A stretch of DNA of 58,787 nt, taken from assembly GCF_900103195.1 (NCBI RefSeq), contig NZ_FMWU01000036.1, positions 1-58,787 on the forward strand, written 5' to 3'. Positions 34,933-42,915 of the stretch are shown one piece after another (within the stretch, counting starts at the first letter, position 1; every line of letters starts with the position of its first letter). This DNA is from Methylobacterium sp. UNC378MF (GTDB lineage: Bacteria; Pseudomonadota; Alphaproteobacteria; Rhizobiales; Beijerinckiaceae). A model generated the notes under the pieces. It did no database searches, was not told where the DNA came from, and saw only the letters and a list, made by a program, of their open reading frames with translations. A program made the translations under genes and the position numbers.

Positions 34933-35635
34933 CGATGAACCTCGCTCGCTCGATGATGCGAGCGCGTAGGTGCAACGGGCTGTTGGTATGAGAGGTCCGG
35001 CCCTGTGGCGCTATGGCAGTGGGCTCGATTGCGAGCACGTGCCGTGTGCCCCGCGAATTGGTCCGCGGGGCAGTCGGCTTACTTGCCGCTTGGGGCCGCG
35101 CCGCTCCCAATGGCGCCAGTGACCGTGCCGCTGCCGGCAGGTGCGCCAGGCGTGCTGACGGGTGGCCGCCCGTGAGTGGGCCGCCTGGCTGCGTCTGCGG
35201 CTGCGGCTGCCCCGCGCGAAACCCGCTGTTTCGAAGGGGGTGGGGGCAGAACTGCGGGTCCCACGGCTGCCAGGGAGTTTCGGACGTCATCCTCAAGCCA
35301 CTCACAGGCTGAGAATAGGCCCACCGCACCACAGAATCGCACCACCGGGCCTGCGGTGCGCGCTGCAGGCGCCTAGTCCGGCCGCTGCGCTCGTGTGGAC
35401 GGCGAGCGGCCGGCCCAGGCTCCTAAGGGTAAGGTCGGAAATCTGCAGCCGCTGCGGCCAGTGGAACCGGAGAAGGCTGTCGGGGGGCAGTGGGTTGCCC
35501 TAACCGCGAGAGCGGACGGTTAGATTCACGGTTGGCGAAATCGCTAGCAGCACATCCGAGATCTGAGGGCTCCGCGCTGGAACCCTAAGGTGGATCTGCA
35601 ATTAACATACAGCAAAAACCCTGGAGGAACGTCTG
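34933..35635. other. gene-poor stretch, possible decayed exported peptide
   Basis: No intact gene. On the minus strand at 35079-35160 a frame ends PGAPAGSGTVTGAIGSGAAP, which resembles the tail of small exported proteins such as those at 35636 and 37817. The preceding part lies in a different frame (QPQPQTQPGGP), so this may be a frameshifted relic. The rest is featureless. Confidence 0.3.
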
Positions 35636-36031
35636 ATGAAGGTTTCACGCTTAGCCGGCGCAATCGCGCTTTTTGCTTTCACTGCAGGCTCGGCTGTTGC
35701 AGCTCCGTGCAACACCGGCGCAACAAAGGCCAAGTCGCCGGACCAGCAGGCATCGAATCCGAAGAGCTCCGATGTCGATAAGTCGAGCCAAAACTTGGCC
35801 GGTGGGCAGCAGCCTGCTTCGCCCGGCACCGTTGGCGCTATGAACAACGTGGGCGCAAACCAGAGCACGGGCCAGCAGGCATCGAACACGCCCGCCAAGT
35901 CGAACGATACCGATCCGGCGGCCAAGAACCTCGCTGGTGGCCAGCAGCCAGCCTCGCCTGGAACGGTCGGAGCGATGAACAACGCCGCGTCGGCTTCACA
36001 GACGACGGGCAAGAGCGGCGACGACTGCTGA
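35636..36031 (+). CDS. exported protein with internal tandem repeat
   Basis: 131 residues with a signal peptide (cleaved after GSAVA). The mature part is low-complexity and contains a 20-residue unit twice: NLAGGQQPASPGTVGAMNN at about residues 53-71 and again at about 98-116, encoded by diverged DNA, so the duplication is old. The last residue is cysteine, and a second cysteine follows the signal peptide (APCNT), allowing a disulfide. It is followed by a strong terminator. Function unknown. Confidence 0.75.
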   Translation: MKVSRLAGAIALFAFTAGSAVAAPCNTGATKAKSPDQQASNPKSSDVDKSSQNLAGGQQPASPGTVGAMNNVGANQSTGQQASNTPAKSNDTDPAAKNLAGGQQPASPGTVGAMNNAASASQTTGKSGDDC

Positions 36032-36058
36032 TCTTTGTTATTGCTGCCTCTGACTTGG

Positions 36059-36093
36059 AAAGCCCGCCCAGCCCTGCTGAGGCGGGCTTTCTC
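36059..36093 (+). terminator. Rho-independent terminator
   Basis: AAAGCCCGCC (36059-36068) and GGCGGGCTTT (36081-36090) form a perfect 10-bp stem with a 12-nt loop, followed by CTC. It lies 27 nt after the stop of the repeat-containing exported protein. Confidence 0.85.
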
Positions 36094-36362
36094 ATGCCCG
36101 CAGCTCTCCCAGCGCGAGAAAGCCGGCCAATGCGGCAGGTGCATGAACCACCCGGTACATTGACCGGCTCCCGGAAAACGTTCTGGAGAACGGAGCCCGT
36201 GGGCTCGAAGGGGGAACAGCTCGTCGTGCGGAAGGTTCAGCTGCCTCGTAGCTTGCAGTAACAGTGTCGGCACATCGTCGCGCGCAGCAGCGGCTTATTG
36301 CGCCGCACCCTATATGCGTCGCAGCGCACAATGGCTTTGGCCTGTGCTGTACGGAGTACCCC

Positions 36363-36524
36363 ATGTCCACCATCAAAGACCGCGCTGCCGCGCGCGTTGC
36401 ACTCGTGCCTGCAGCTGCTGCACCTAGTTATGCCGGGGCGATGGCGCGGCTGCCGCGTGTGCAGATTACCAAGCGCCGCCCGACAGCAGACCGTGATCTG
36501 CCAGCGGTTGGTTCATTCAGTTGA
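36363..36524 (+). CDS. possible small hypothetical protein
   Basis: 53 residues from the ATG at 36363, with GGAG six bases upstream. The sequence is basic and soluble (DRAAARVALVPAAAAPSYAG). No family. It is supported only by the ribosome-binding site and composition. Nothing else is recognised in 36091-36628. Confidence 0.35.
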   Translation: MSTIKDRAAARVALVPAAAAPSYAGAMARLPRVQITKRRPTADRDLPAVGSFS

Positions 36525-36628
36525 GCAGCGGGCTTGCCTTAACGGGCAGGCCCAATCCCGTCATCGCCGCCGCTTTCTTTCCGATGGGCAATTTGGCCGC
36601 CTGTGCCACGCAGCGGTTTCGCCGGACA

Positions 36629-36654
36629 GGAACATCGCTTGTCCCCAATTCGTT
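36629..36654 (+). promoter_or_regulatory. EcfG-type general stress promoter
   Basis: GGAAC (36629-36633), a 17-nt spacer and CGTT (36651-36654) exactly match the consensus recognised by the alphaproteobacterial stress sigma factor EcfG, controlled by PhyR-NepR. It lies 71 bp upstream of the DUF892 gene. I scanned for the same pattern upstream of the other small genes and saw no equally good match. Confidence 0.8.
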
Positions 36655-36725
36655 TCCAACGTGAGCGAGCAGGATTGTCGACTGTCGCCGCAAAATACAA
36701 ACCGACCAATTTTTAGGAGGAAGCC

Positions 36726-37229
36726 ATGGGATTATTTACTTCAGATATCAAAACCCTTGACGACTTATTCGTACACCAGCTGCAAGACATTTACTACGCC
36801 GAGCAGCAGATCACGAAGGCCCTGCCGAAGATGATCAGCAAGGCTACAGATTCTCAGCTCAAGCAGGGCTTTGAGACGCATCTGCATGAGACCGAAGAGC
36901 AGATCAAACGCCTGGAGCGGGTGTTCGAGATGCACGGCCACAAACCGAAGGCGGTCGATTGTCCGGCCATCGACGGCATCATTAAGGAGGCGAACGAGAC
37001 CGCCGGCGAGATTGGCGACAAGGAGGTGCTGGACGCCGCACTGCTGGCTTCCGCACAGGCGGTCGAGCACTACGAGATCACCCGTTACGGCACCCTGATC
37101 GCCTGGGCGAAGCGGCTCGGCCGGGACGATTGCGCCAGCGTGCTGCAGCAGACGTTGGACGAGGAGAAGGCCACGGACCAGAAGCTCACCGCCATGGCCG
37201 AGAGCAAGATCAACCAAAAGGCTGCCTGA
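36726..37229 (+). CDS. ferritin-like DUF892 (YciE/YciF-type) stress protein
   Basis: 167 residues forming the four-helix ferritin-like DUF892 fold. Typical blocks are LDDLFVHQLQDIYYAEQQIT, LKQGFETHLHETEEQIKRLE and a later AQAVEHYEITRYGTLIAWAK, with Glu and His residues positioned to bind a diiron site. These proteins are induced by osmotic, oxidative and stationary-phase stress. The EcfG-type promoter upstream fits this. An AGGAGG ribosome-binding site precedes the ATG. The gene is convergent with the next and shares a hairpin. Confidence 0.9.
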   Translation: MGLFTSDIKTLDDLFVHQLQDIYYAEQQITKALPKMISKATDSQLKQGFETHLHETEEQIKRLERVFEMHGHKPKAVDCPAIDGIIKEANETAGEIGDKEVLDAALLASAQAVEHYEITRYGTLIAWAKRLGRDDCASVLQQTLDEEKATDQKLTAMAESKINQKAA

Positions 37230-37243
37230 CAGCTCTGATCGGG

Positions 37244-37264
37244 GGGCGGCTCATGAAGCCGCCC
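37244..37264. terminator. hairpin between convergent genes
   Basis: GGGCGGC (37244-37250) and GCCGCCC (37258-37264) with a 7-nt loop lie between the DUF892 gene and its convergent neighbour and overlap the end of that neighbour. No T tract. Confidence 0.5.
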
Positions 37265-37736
37265 TGCCGGGCTTGCTCTTCGCCATCCGCAGGCCGGCCT
37301 TGCGGCGGCAGATCCGCAGCCCCAGCACGGCCAGCTTTGGCCCCAGACCGGCCAGGGCCTCGCGCAAAGCTTCTTCGTCGTGCCAGCCACCCGCACCCAC
37401 CAGCACCGCCGGCAGGTGCCTGCCACCGGCAGCCAACGGCTCCAACGTGCGCACCATCCGCTCCGTGCTGCCGATGCCGCCCGTGGGCCCTCGTAACAGC
37501 AGCGCACCCGCATCCACGGCAAACAGACGGTCCGCCGGCGCTCGCAACCCGGGCTGTAGCTGCCGGGCCAATGCCGAGGCAGCGGCAGCGTTGCGCGCCT
37601 CGGCCACTGTTTTCTCGTGCAATCTGGCGATCGTGCGGGATGAAGGTGGCCGCTTCATCGGAGGCGCATTCGGATCCGGCGGCCGGATTACGGCTGTGAC
37701 AATCCACGGTGCAGTTTCAATGTTTGCAGTCGCCAT
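37251..37736 (-). CDS. hypothetical protein
   Basis: 161 residues from the ATG at 37736, chosen for its GGAG site (TTGGAGATTTCTTG before the start). Arg/Ala-rich, with VTAVIRPPDPNAPPMKRPPS at the N-terminus and GLRAPADRLFAVDAGALLLR and LLRGPTGGIGSTERMV further on. No membrane segment or signal peptide. I do not recognise a family. It may be cytoplasmic and related to redox or stress, but only from context. Confidence 0.6.
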   Translation of the reverse strand: MATANIETAPWIVTAVIRPPDPNAPPMKRPPSSRTIARLHEKTVAEARNAAAASALARQLQPGLRAPADRLFAVDAGALLLRGPTGGIGSTERMVRTLEPLAAGGRHLPAVLVGAGGWHDEEALREALAGLGPKLAVLGLRICRRKAGLRMAKSKPGRAAS

Positions 37737-37816
37737 CAAGAAATCTCCAATGAACGAATATGTGAACGCCGGAGTTATTTTACGAGCCCAATCAGGGATC
37801 AACTGAGGAAACGCCT

Positions 37817-38083
37817 ATGCGCATGAAGATTTACGGTTTCGCGACCACTCTCGCTGTTGCTCTGACCGGCACGGCCTACGCTCAGCAACCGGCCGGCGGC
37901 GGCAGCGCGACCGGGAACATGAACAACCCGGGCAGCGTGAAGAGTGAAGGCCAGAAGGCGACCGAAGAGACAACCGGCACAAGCACCCGCTCACCGGCAG
38001 CTGGCGCCGCTGCGGTACCGGGCACCGGCACCGCGCGCCCTGGCGTGGGTGCTGGTGGGAGCACTACTGCGCCGGCGCGCTAA
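37817..38083 (+). CDS. small exported low-complexity protein
   Basis: 88 residues (or 86 from the second ATG at 37823). Signal peptide cleaved after AYA, mature start QQPAGGG. The rest is Gly/Ala/Thr/Ser-rich (GNMNNPGSVKSEGQKATEET). A GAGGAAA ribosome-binding site precedes the ATG. It resembles the exported protein at 35636 in style (the NMNNPGS / AMNN words) but is not a clear homologue. Confidence 0.65.
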   Translation: MRMKIYGFATTLAVALTGTAYAQQPAGGGSATGNMNNPGSVKSEGQKATEETTGTSTRSPAAGAAAVPGTGTARPGVGAGGSTTAPAR

Positions 38084-38398
38084 CATCCGTGGGCGCACCC
38101 GCACAACATGATCTGCGGGTTCTCGGCCGGGGGACCGCCTGCAAGGCGGCCCGGCCTACCGCTGGTCGTCATGCTGCGGCTGCTGGCATCAGTTCAGCGC
38201 TACAGGGGTCGCCAGGCCGTCATCTGCCAGGAGGTGCCCCAACGCGACCACGACGCCCGGTTCCAGCGCCGCGGTCTCGGCCATCATCTGAGGCATCTGC
38301 TTTCGACCCCGAGCCGAAGTTGCTTGAGGGCTGACGAACGGCTGCTTTGAAGAAGCGCCAACGGCGCTCCGAACGACCGGGTTGGGTCGATGAGAGGC

Positions 38399-38455
38399 CG
38401 TCCGCTTTTCCCGCGGACAATCTCCGAAGCTGACAGGCCGCTTACGGCCAGACTA
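38399..38455 (+). repeat. dispersed repeat, family 1, partial copy H
   Basis: TCCGCTTTTCCCGCGGACAA ... GAAGCTGACAGGCCGCTTAC followed by GGCCAG matches the first third of copies A and C. The rest of 38084-38477 has no recognised gene. Confidence 0.5.
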
Positions 38456-38477
38456 CGTCGCGCTGGATTCCAATCGC

Positions 38478-38565
38478 GTGCAAAACCGGACGTTCGGTTT
38501 GGCGCCCATTCCAGTCACTAGACGGCCCTCGTATGCGTCTCTGAAGCGGACATTAGTCAAGCCAA
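38478..38565 (+). repeat. dispersed repeat, family 2, copy G
   Basis: CCGGACGTTCGGTTTGGCGC, CCATTCCAG and GCGTCTCTGAAGCGGACATT align with 13955-14065 and with the reverse complement of 32330-32410. It stops about 25 bp before homology to the LysR fragment begins. Confidence 0.55.
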
Positions 38566-38589
38566 CGGCTACGGCGTTCTCAGGTCCGG

Positions 38590-38962
38590 GCCGCCTTCAT
38601 CGGCCCACGCAGCCTGACGAGCTGAGATCCGGGCACTGCTTCGGCTACGCATATCGTGCCCGTCAGGGCGTCTGGCGCTTCCCCGGTGAAGGCGGTGCGG
38701 AGGCCACGGTGGTGCCGGGCAGCCCTTTGCGGGTGCCAACGCCGACGACTTGCTGCCGTCGCTCCTCACAGGCATCGGCGTGGCGGACCTGCCGGACTTC
38801 ATTGCGACCGAGTACCTCACTGACGGACGCCTGCTGGCGCTGCTGCCCGGATGGAGCCTGCCGGGCGGGTCGCTGTCCTTCGTCACGCCTAGCGCCCAGG
38901 CCCGCCCCGCCAAGGTGGAGGCGCTTGCCGAGTTCTTCGACTTGCGGCTCTCGCCCAGGTGA
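38590..38962 (+). pseudogene. LysR-family regulator, C-terminal fragment with frameshift
   Basis: Only the end of the substrate-binding domain remains. Part one reads QPDELRSGHCFGYAYRARQG, then VWRFPGEGGAEATVVPGSPL; near 38738 the match moves to another frame, which continues ADDLLPSLLTGIGVADLPDF and WSLPGGSLSFVTPSAQARP. The DNA-binding N-terminus is missing. It cannot work as a regulator. Confidence 0.85.
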
Positions 38963-39261
38963 TCCGGCGAGGCGCGCGGATGAACCGACGGCCACTCCGG
39001 ACGTCCCGTTCGGGTTGGCGGACGTCTCGGGCATGACATGCAGCATGTCTAGGCGCTCGACGGTCTTTCCGTCCTCTCGCGCTGGAAAATGCCCTCGGCT
39101 GGCACACGGACGTTGGTCTCGGGCAGCTCATCGAGAAGGTGAACGAAATGGACAAGAGCCGCCGCCTCGGCTTCCTCGACCTGTTCGCACGCCTGCGGGC
39201 CGCGCGCCTCATCCCGTAAACCTGCAGCCGCCGAAAGCCTTGTCCCTGCGAAGTAGCCCAC

Positions 39262-40211
39262 ATGACCAAGAAACCCGGAACGCCCGACCCCGCCCGTTCG
39301 GATATCCTGCAAAGGTCGCTGCATGGACGCGTCGTCGGCTCGACTACGAATCCGCTGATCGTGACGCCCACGTTCGTCTCGCGTACCGACGACACCCCGG
39401 AGGACGAACGCCCGCACGATGCCGGCTCTAGCATGAACCGCTCCGGGCAGGAGGTCAGCCATCCGGACCGGCACCCGAGCGCGCTCGACCTTGAGCCCGA
39501 CCCGAACCGTGCCTTCGAGCATTGGGACGAATACTGGCGCAAGGTCCACGGCCCGAAGTTCGCTCACCGCGAGCCGGGCACCGCCAACGACATGGTGCTG
39601 CGCTACGACCAGGTGCACCGGATCGCCTCGGGCCCATCATCCGCGTTCCGGCCTACCGGCGCCCGAGCTGGGATGGGTTCGCCTACATCGCCTACGGCGC
39701 CGAGGAGGACATCGAGGCGGTACTCGGCCAGCCACAATACGCCGAGCGCATCATCGCCGACGAGCGTACGGTATTCCGCATGGTCACCCGCGAGGTCGCC
39801 CGCGAGTACATCGTCATCCCGAGCGCTCGACACCGCGACCCGGTCAGCCTCGTGAAGATCCACCGGCGCCGGCCAACACTCTCCCGGGAGGCGTTCCAGG
39901 AGAGCTGACTGAGGGAGCACGCCGACCTCGTGGCGGGAAAGCCCGCGACGGCGGAGCACGTCCGCCGCTACGCCCAGCTGCACCCGTTCGGCTCGACGCA
40001 GGAGGACCCGGAGTGCTCGAAGATCGACGGCATCTGGGTCGTGTCCTTCGCCAGCCTCAGCAACGTCGAGGATTTTCTCGTCACGGCGGACCACGCGGCC
40101 ATCGAGGCGGCTGAGGCGGAGTTCGCCGATACTGGGGCTTCGGAGTTCTGGACGGCGGTGAACTACGGCGTCGTGAACCGCCTCGTACCAGAGCTTGCGA
40201 CGGAGCGGTGA
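39262..40211 (+). pseudogene. EthD-domain protein, broken by frameshift and nonsense codon
   Basis: Three pieces make one protein of about 315 residues. 39262 to about 39627 reads TKKPGTPDPARSDILQRSLH ... FEHWDEYWRKVHGPKFAHRE. A one-base shift moves the match to a second frame (PIIRVPAYRRPSWDGFAYIA ... LSREAFQES). A TGA at 39906-39908 stands where the continuing frame expects tryptophan (S-stop-LREHADLVAG), and the rest runs to 40211. The HWDEYW and EHADLV segments fit the dimeric alpha-beta-barrel EthD family. A working product is unlikely. Confidence 0.75.
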
Positions 40212-40248
40212 CACGGTGTCGGCGTCAGTCGCTCCCATGAGGGGCTGA

Positions 40249-42714
40249 CTATGCCTCCAACTCCACGTCGCCCTCGGGCTCGGCTTGGCAAGCGAGGATG
40301 TAGCCATCCTCCCTGTCACCATCGCTGAGTGCGTCCTGCACCGCCATGTGAACCTTTCCGGTTCTTAGCTTCACCATGCAGGTACCGCACGTCCCGGAGC
40401 GACAGGCGCTGTCAATGCGGACTTTCACATCACCCGCCGCGTCGAGCACCGTCGCCCCCTCCCGGGCGGGGGCCGATTTCCGGGAATCGAGGAACGTCAC
40501 CTTGCCGACGATCTTCCCGGACCTGCCGCCCTTCTTGGTCGGATCCCGCCGGTCCGTCCCGAAGGCCTCCATCCGTATCTGACCGGCCGGCACGCCCAGG
40601 TCGAGCAGGACCGCCTTCACCGCGTCCATCATCGGCGTGGGCCCGCAAATGTGGGCTCGGTGTAGCACGACGTCCGGCACGGCGGCCCTGACGAAGCGGG
40701 CGTCAATGCGGCCGGTATGCCCGTCCCAACCCGCCTGCCCTGGCTCGGGCATCGTGACCGAGACCTTCAGCCTGGGGTTCCGCTTCCTCAGCGCCTCGAT
40801 CTCGTCCCTGAAGATATAGTCACGAGAGCTTCTGAAGCTCAGGAGCAGGTAGATCGTGCCGGGCCAGTCCGTCTCGGTCAGGTAACGCACGCTGCTCATC
40901 ATCGGCGTGATCCCGACCCCGCCGCCGATCAGCACCACGGTCGGCCATTCCGTGCCCGAGAACACGAAGCTTCCGCTCGGCGCCTCAACCTTGATGCGGT
41001 CGCCGGGCCGCATCTCGTCGTGCAGCCAACGGGAGACCGCCCCGTGCTCCTCGCGCTTGACCGTGATCTCGATCCGGTCCCGCCACGTCGGTGAGGAGGC
41101 GATGGTGTACGAGCGCCGAATGGGTATGCCCTGCCTCGTGATCTCCAGCGTCAGGTACTGCCCCGCCACGTGGCGGAAGGGGATCTCGCCACCCCTCGGG
41201 TCGACGAAGCGGAACGTGCGGACCTCATGGGTCACCTGCTCGACGTCCCGCAGTTCGAGCTCGCCGAACCACCGCACCTTGCCGGTCGCCTCGTCGTTGC
41301 GCTCGTAGGGCAGGATCGCCGGTCGAAGGAGCGAGGCCTCCGGTACGATCTCGACGGCCTTGTGCCGGATCTCGGGGGACGGAAAGCACTTGCCGAACGC
41401 CAGCAGCAGCCTCGGGTTGCCGGAGACGCGGATCTTCCGCCTCGCCAGGGCCCAGACCAAGCTCTTCTCCTTCGCGAGAAAGCCGAGCCACGTCTTGGCG
41501 TCGGCCATCACCCGCAGGTCAGGCTTGTCGACCAATCCCTCGCGGACGGCGATCTTGCCGTCCCGGACCGTGATGGTCGCCTGGCGGCTCTCCGCACCCG
41601 TGAAGGTGAAATGGAAGACCGCGTCGAGGTCACGTGCCTGCGCCCTCTGAAACACGATGGGCATGAAGGTCAGAAGGCCGGAGATGGTCCGTGGCGTCAT
41701 GCCGTTGCCGACGGGCTTGATCGTCTTGTGCTTCCACTTGCGCCTGGCGATCTCCTCGGCGTCAGTGCCGGCCACGACGTAGATTGGTTCGGGGCGGTCC
41801 TGGAGGGGCTTCAGGACCTCGCGCCGGTGTGCGCCCTTGTCCCTCAGGTACGAGCCGATGACGTCCTCGCCTGCCGGGCATACGGCGATGCAATAGGCCG
41901 ACTTGTAGTTCGCCCCGTAGGTCAGGCTCTGCCACATTGAGGCCGTTTCGGGCTCGTTGACCCGCCTGCGGTAGTCGAGCGCGTCCCGGGAGTCGGCGAT
42001 CTGCTCCACCCAGTCGGTGAAGCCGCCCATGAACTCACGGTAGTTGTGGGTGAAGCAGGCCTGGAAGTCGAACTCGCCTTCGAGCTTGATCGCGCCGACC
42101 GGACAGGCCGCGACGCAGAGCTTGCATTCGAGGCACGGGTTGTAGTCGATGGGCGCGTCGGGAACGTCGATGTCCTGGTCGAGCAGGACAGTGCCCAGCA
42201 GGATGAAGTTGCCGAACTTCGGGTGGATGACGTTGCGGTGGATGCCCATCCGGCCGAGGCCCGCCGCGACCGCGACTGGTTTGTGGGCCACGATCCAGGT
42301 CGCGTGCCCGGGATGATGATTCATCTCCATCGGGAAGCCCATTGCCGGGTTCACCGCGCGGATGCCCCGATCCTGAAGGCGCACGACGAGGTCGGCGCAG
42401 ATGGCATTGGTGTCGTGCCCGGCTCGGTGGAATTCGAGATTGGCCACTGACCGCGGCGTTCCGCGGATCGGCGCCTGCGCCATCTTGACGACGATGCTGA
42501 CGAGCGAGCGCGTCCAAGGGTAATGACGCAGGATCTCGTCCCTCTGCGGCTCAAGCTCAGCCCGGTCGATCTCGACGAACCCCATGTCGTCGGCACCGCA
42601 TTCGAGGGCCAGCTTTCGCAGCTCCTCCGCGCTGAACGGCCTCCTTGCGACCGTCCCGTCCGCCAGTCCAACGGCGCGCATGCGCCTGACAGTGGGATGG
42701 TCTTCGAGCTTCAT
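40249..42714 (-). CDS. 4Fe-4S / SCP2 / ferredoxin-reductase / 2Fe-2S fusion oxidoreductase
   Basis: 821 residues and an unusual domain order. About 1-290 resembles epoxyqueuosine-reductase/reductive-dehalogenase-type iron-sulfur proteins, with CLECKLCVAACPVG (194-207) and a second CIAVCPAG (275-282). About 345-445 is an SCP2 sterol-carrier-like lipid-binding domain (GKIAVREGLVDKPDLRVMAD). About 480-705 is a flavin reductase with RRSYTIASS (FAD) and GGGVGITPMMSS (NAD(P)H). About 735-821 is a plant-type 2Fe-2S ferredoxin (CRSGTCGTCM ... CQ). This would pass electrons from NAD(P)H through FAD and 2Fe-2S to the 4Fe-4S part, with SCP2 presenting a hydrophobic substrate. The ATG at 42714 is favoured over an upstream TTG-type extension. 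Confidence 0.88.
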   Translation of the reverse strand: MKLEDHPTVRRMRAVGLADGTVARRPFSAEELRKLALECGADDMGFVEIDRAELEPQRDEILRHYPWTRSLVSIVVKMAQAPIRGTPRSVANLEFHRAGHDTNAICADLVVRLQDRGIRAVNPAMGFPMEMNHHPGHATWIVAHKPVAVAAGLGRMGIHRNVIHPKFGNFILLGTVLLDQDIDVPDAPIDYNPCLECKLCVAACPVGAIKLEGEFDFQACFTHNYREFMGGFTDWVEQIADSRDALDYRRRVNEPETASMWQSLTYGANYKSAYCIAVCPAGEDVIGSYLRDKGAHRREVLKPLQDRPEPIYVVAGTDAEEIARRKWKHKTIKPVGNGMTPRTISGLLTFMPIVFQRAQARDLDAVFHFTFTGAESRQATITVRDGKIAVREGLVDKPDLRVMADAKTWLGFLAKEKSLVWALARRKIRVSGNPRLLLAFGKCFPSPEIRHKAVEIVPEASLLRPAILPYERNDEATGKVRWFGELELRDVEQVTHEVRTFRFVDPRGGEIPFRHVAGQYLTLEITRQGIPIRRSYTIASSPTWRDRIEITVKREEHGAVSRWLHDEMRPGDRIKVEAPSGSFVFSGTEWPTVVLIGGGVGITPMMSSVRYLTETDWPGTIYLLLSFRSSRDYIFRDEIEALRKRNPRLKVSVTMPEPGQAGWDGHTGRIDARFVRAAVPDVVLHRAHICGPTPMMDAVKAVLLDLGVPAGQIRMEAFGTDRRDPTKKGGRSGKIVGKVTFLDSRKSAPAREGATVLDAAGDVKVRIDSACRSGTCGTCMVKLRTGKVHMAVQDALSDGDREDGYILACQAEPEGDVELEA

Positions 42715-42804
42715 GGAGAATGGAGCCTTGGTTGGGGAAAGCTTCGGCGGTTTCAATGCGTCGGACCGCGCGAACCGGGTCTTCCCGCGCAACAGCAACA
42801 CAAA

Positions 42805-42826
42805 ATAGATGTTTGTATAAATTTAT
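42805..42826. promoter_or_regulatory. AT-rich operator candidate upstream of the fusion oxidoreductase
   Basis: ATAGAT (42805-42810) and AATTTAT (42820-42826) form imperfect arms of the same 22-bp layout as the perfect palindrome at 50356. Thirteen of 22 positions match it. It lies 91 bp upstream of the 42714 start. This is the weakest of the proposed sites. Confidence 0.35.
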
Positions 42827-42915
42827 ATCACGCCGGGGCCGATGCGCAAGCGGGGCACCCGCTCCGACGTGTTGGCGCTGGACCACAGCTGGTTTGCCCC
42901 GTCGCGCGACCTCTC

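Noticed and set aside
35573..35610. Possible EcfG promoter before the exported repeat protein
   Set aside because: GGAAC is present at about 35579, but no CGTT or GTT stands 16-17 nt downstream.
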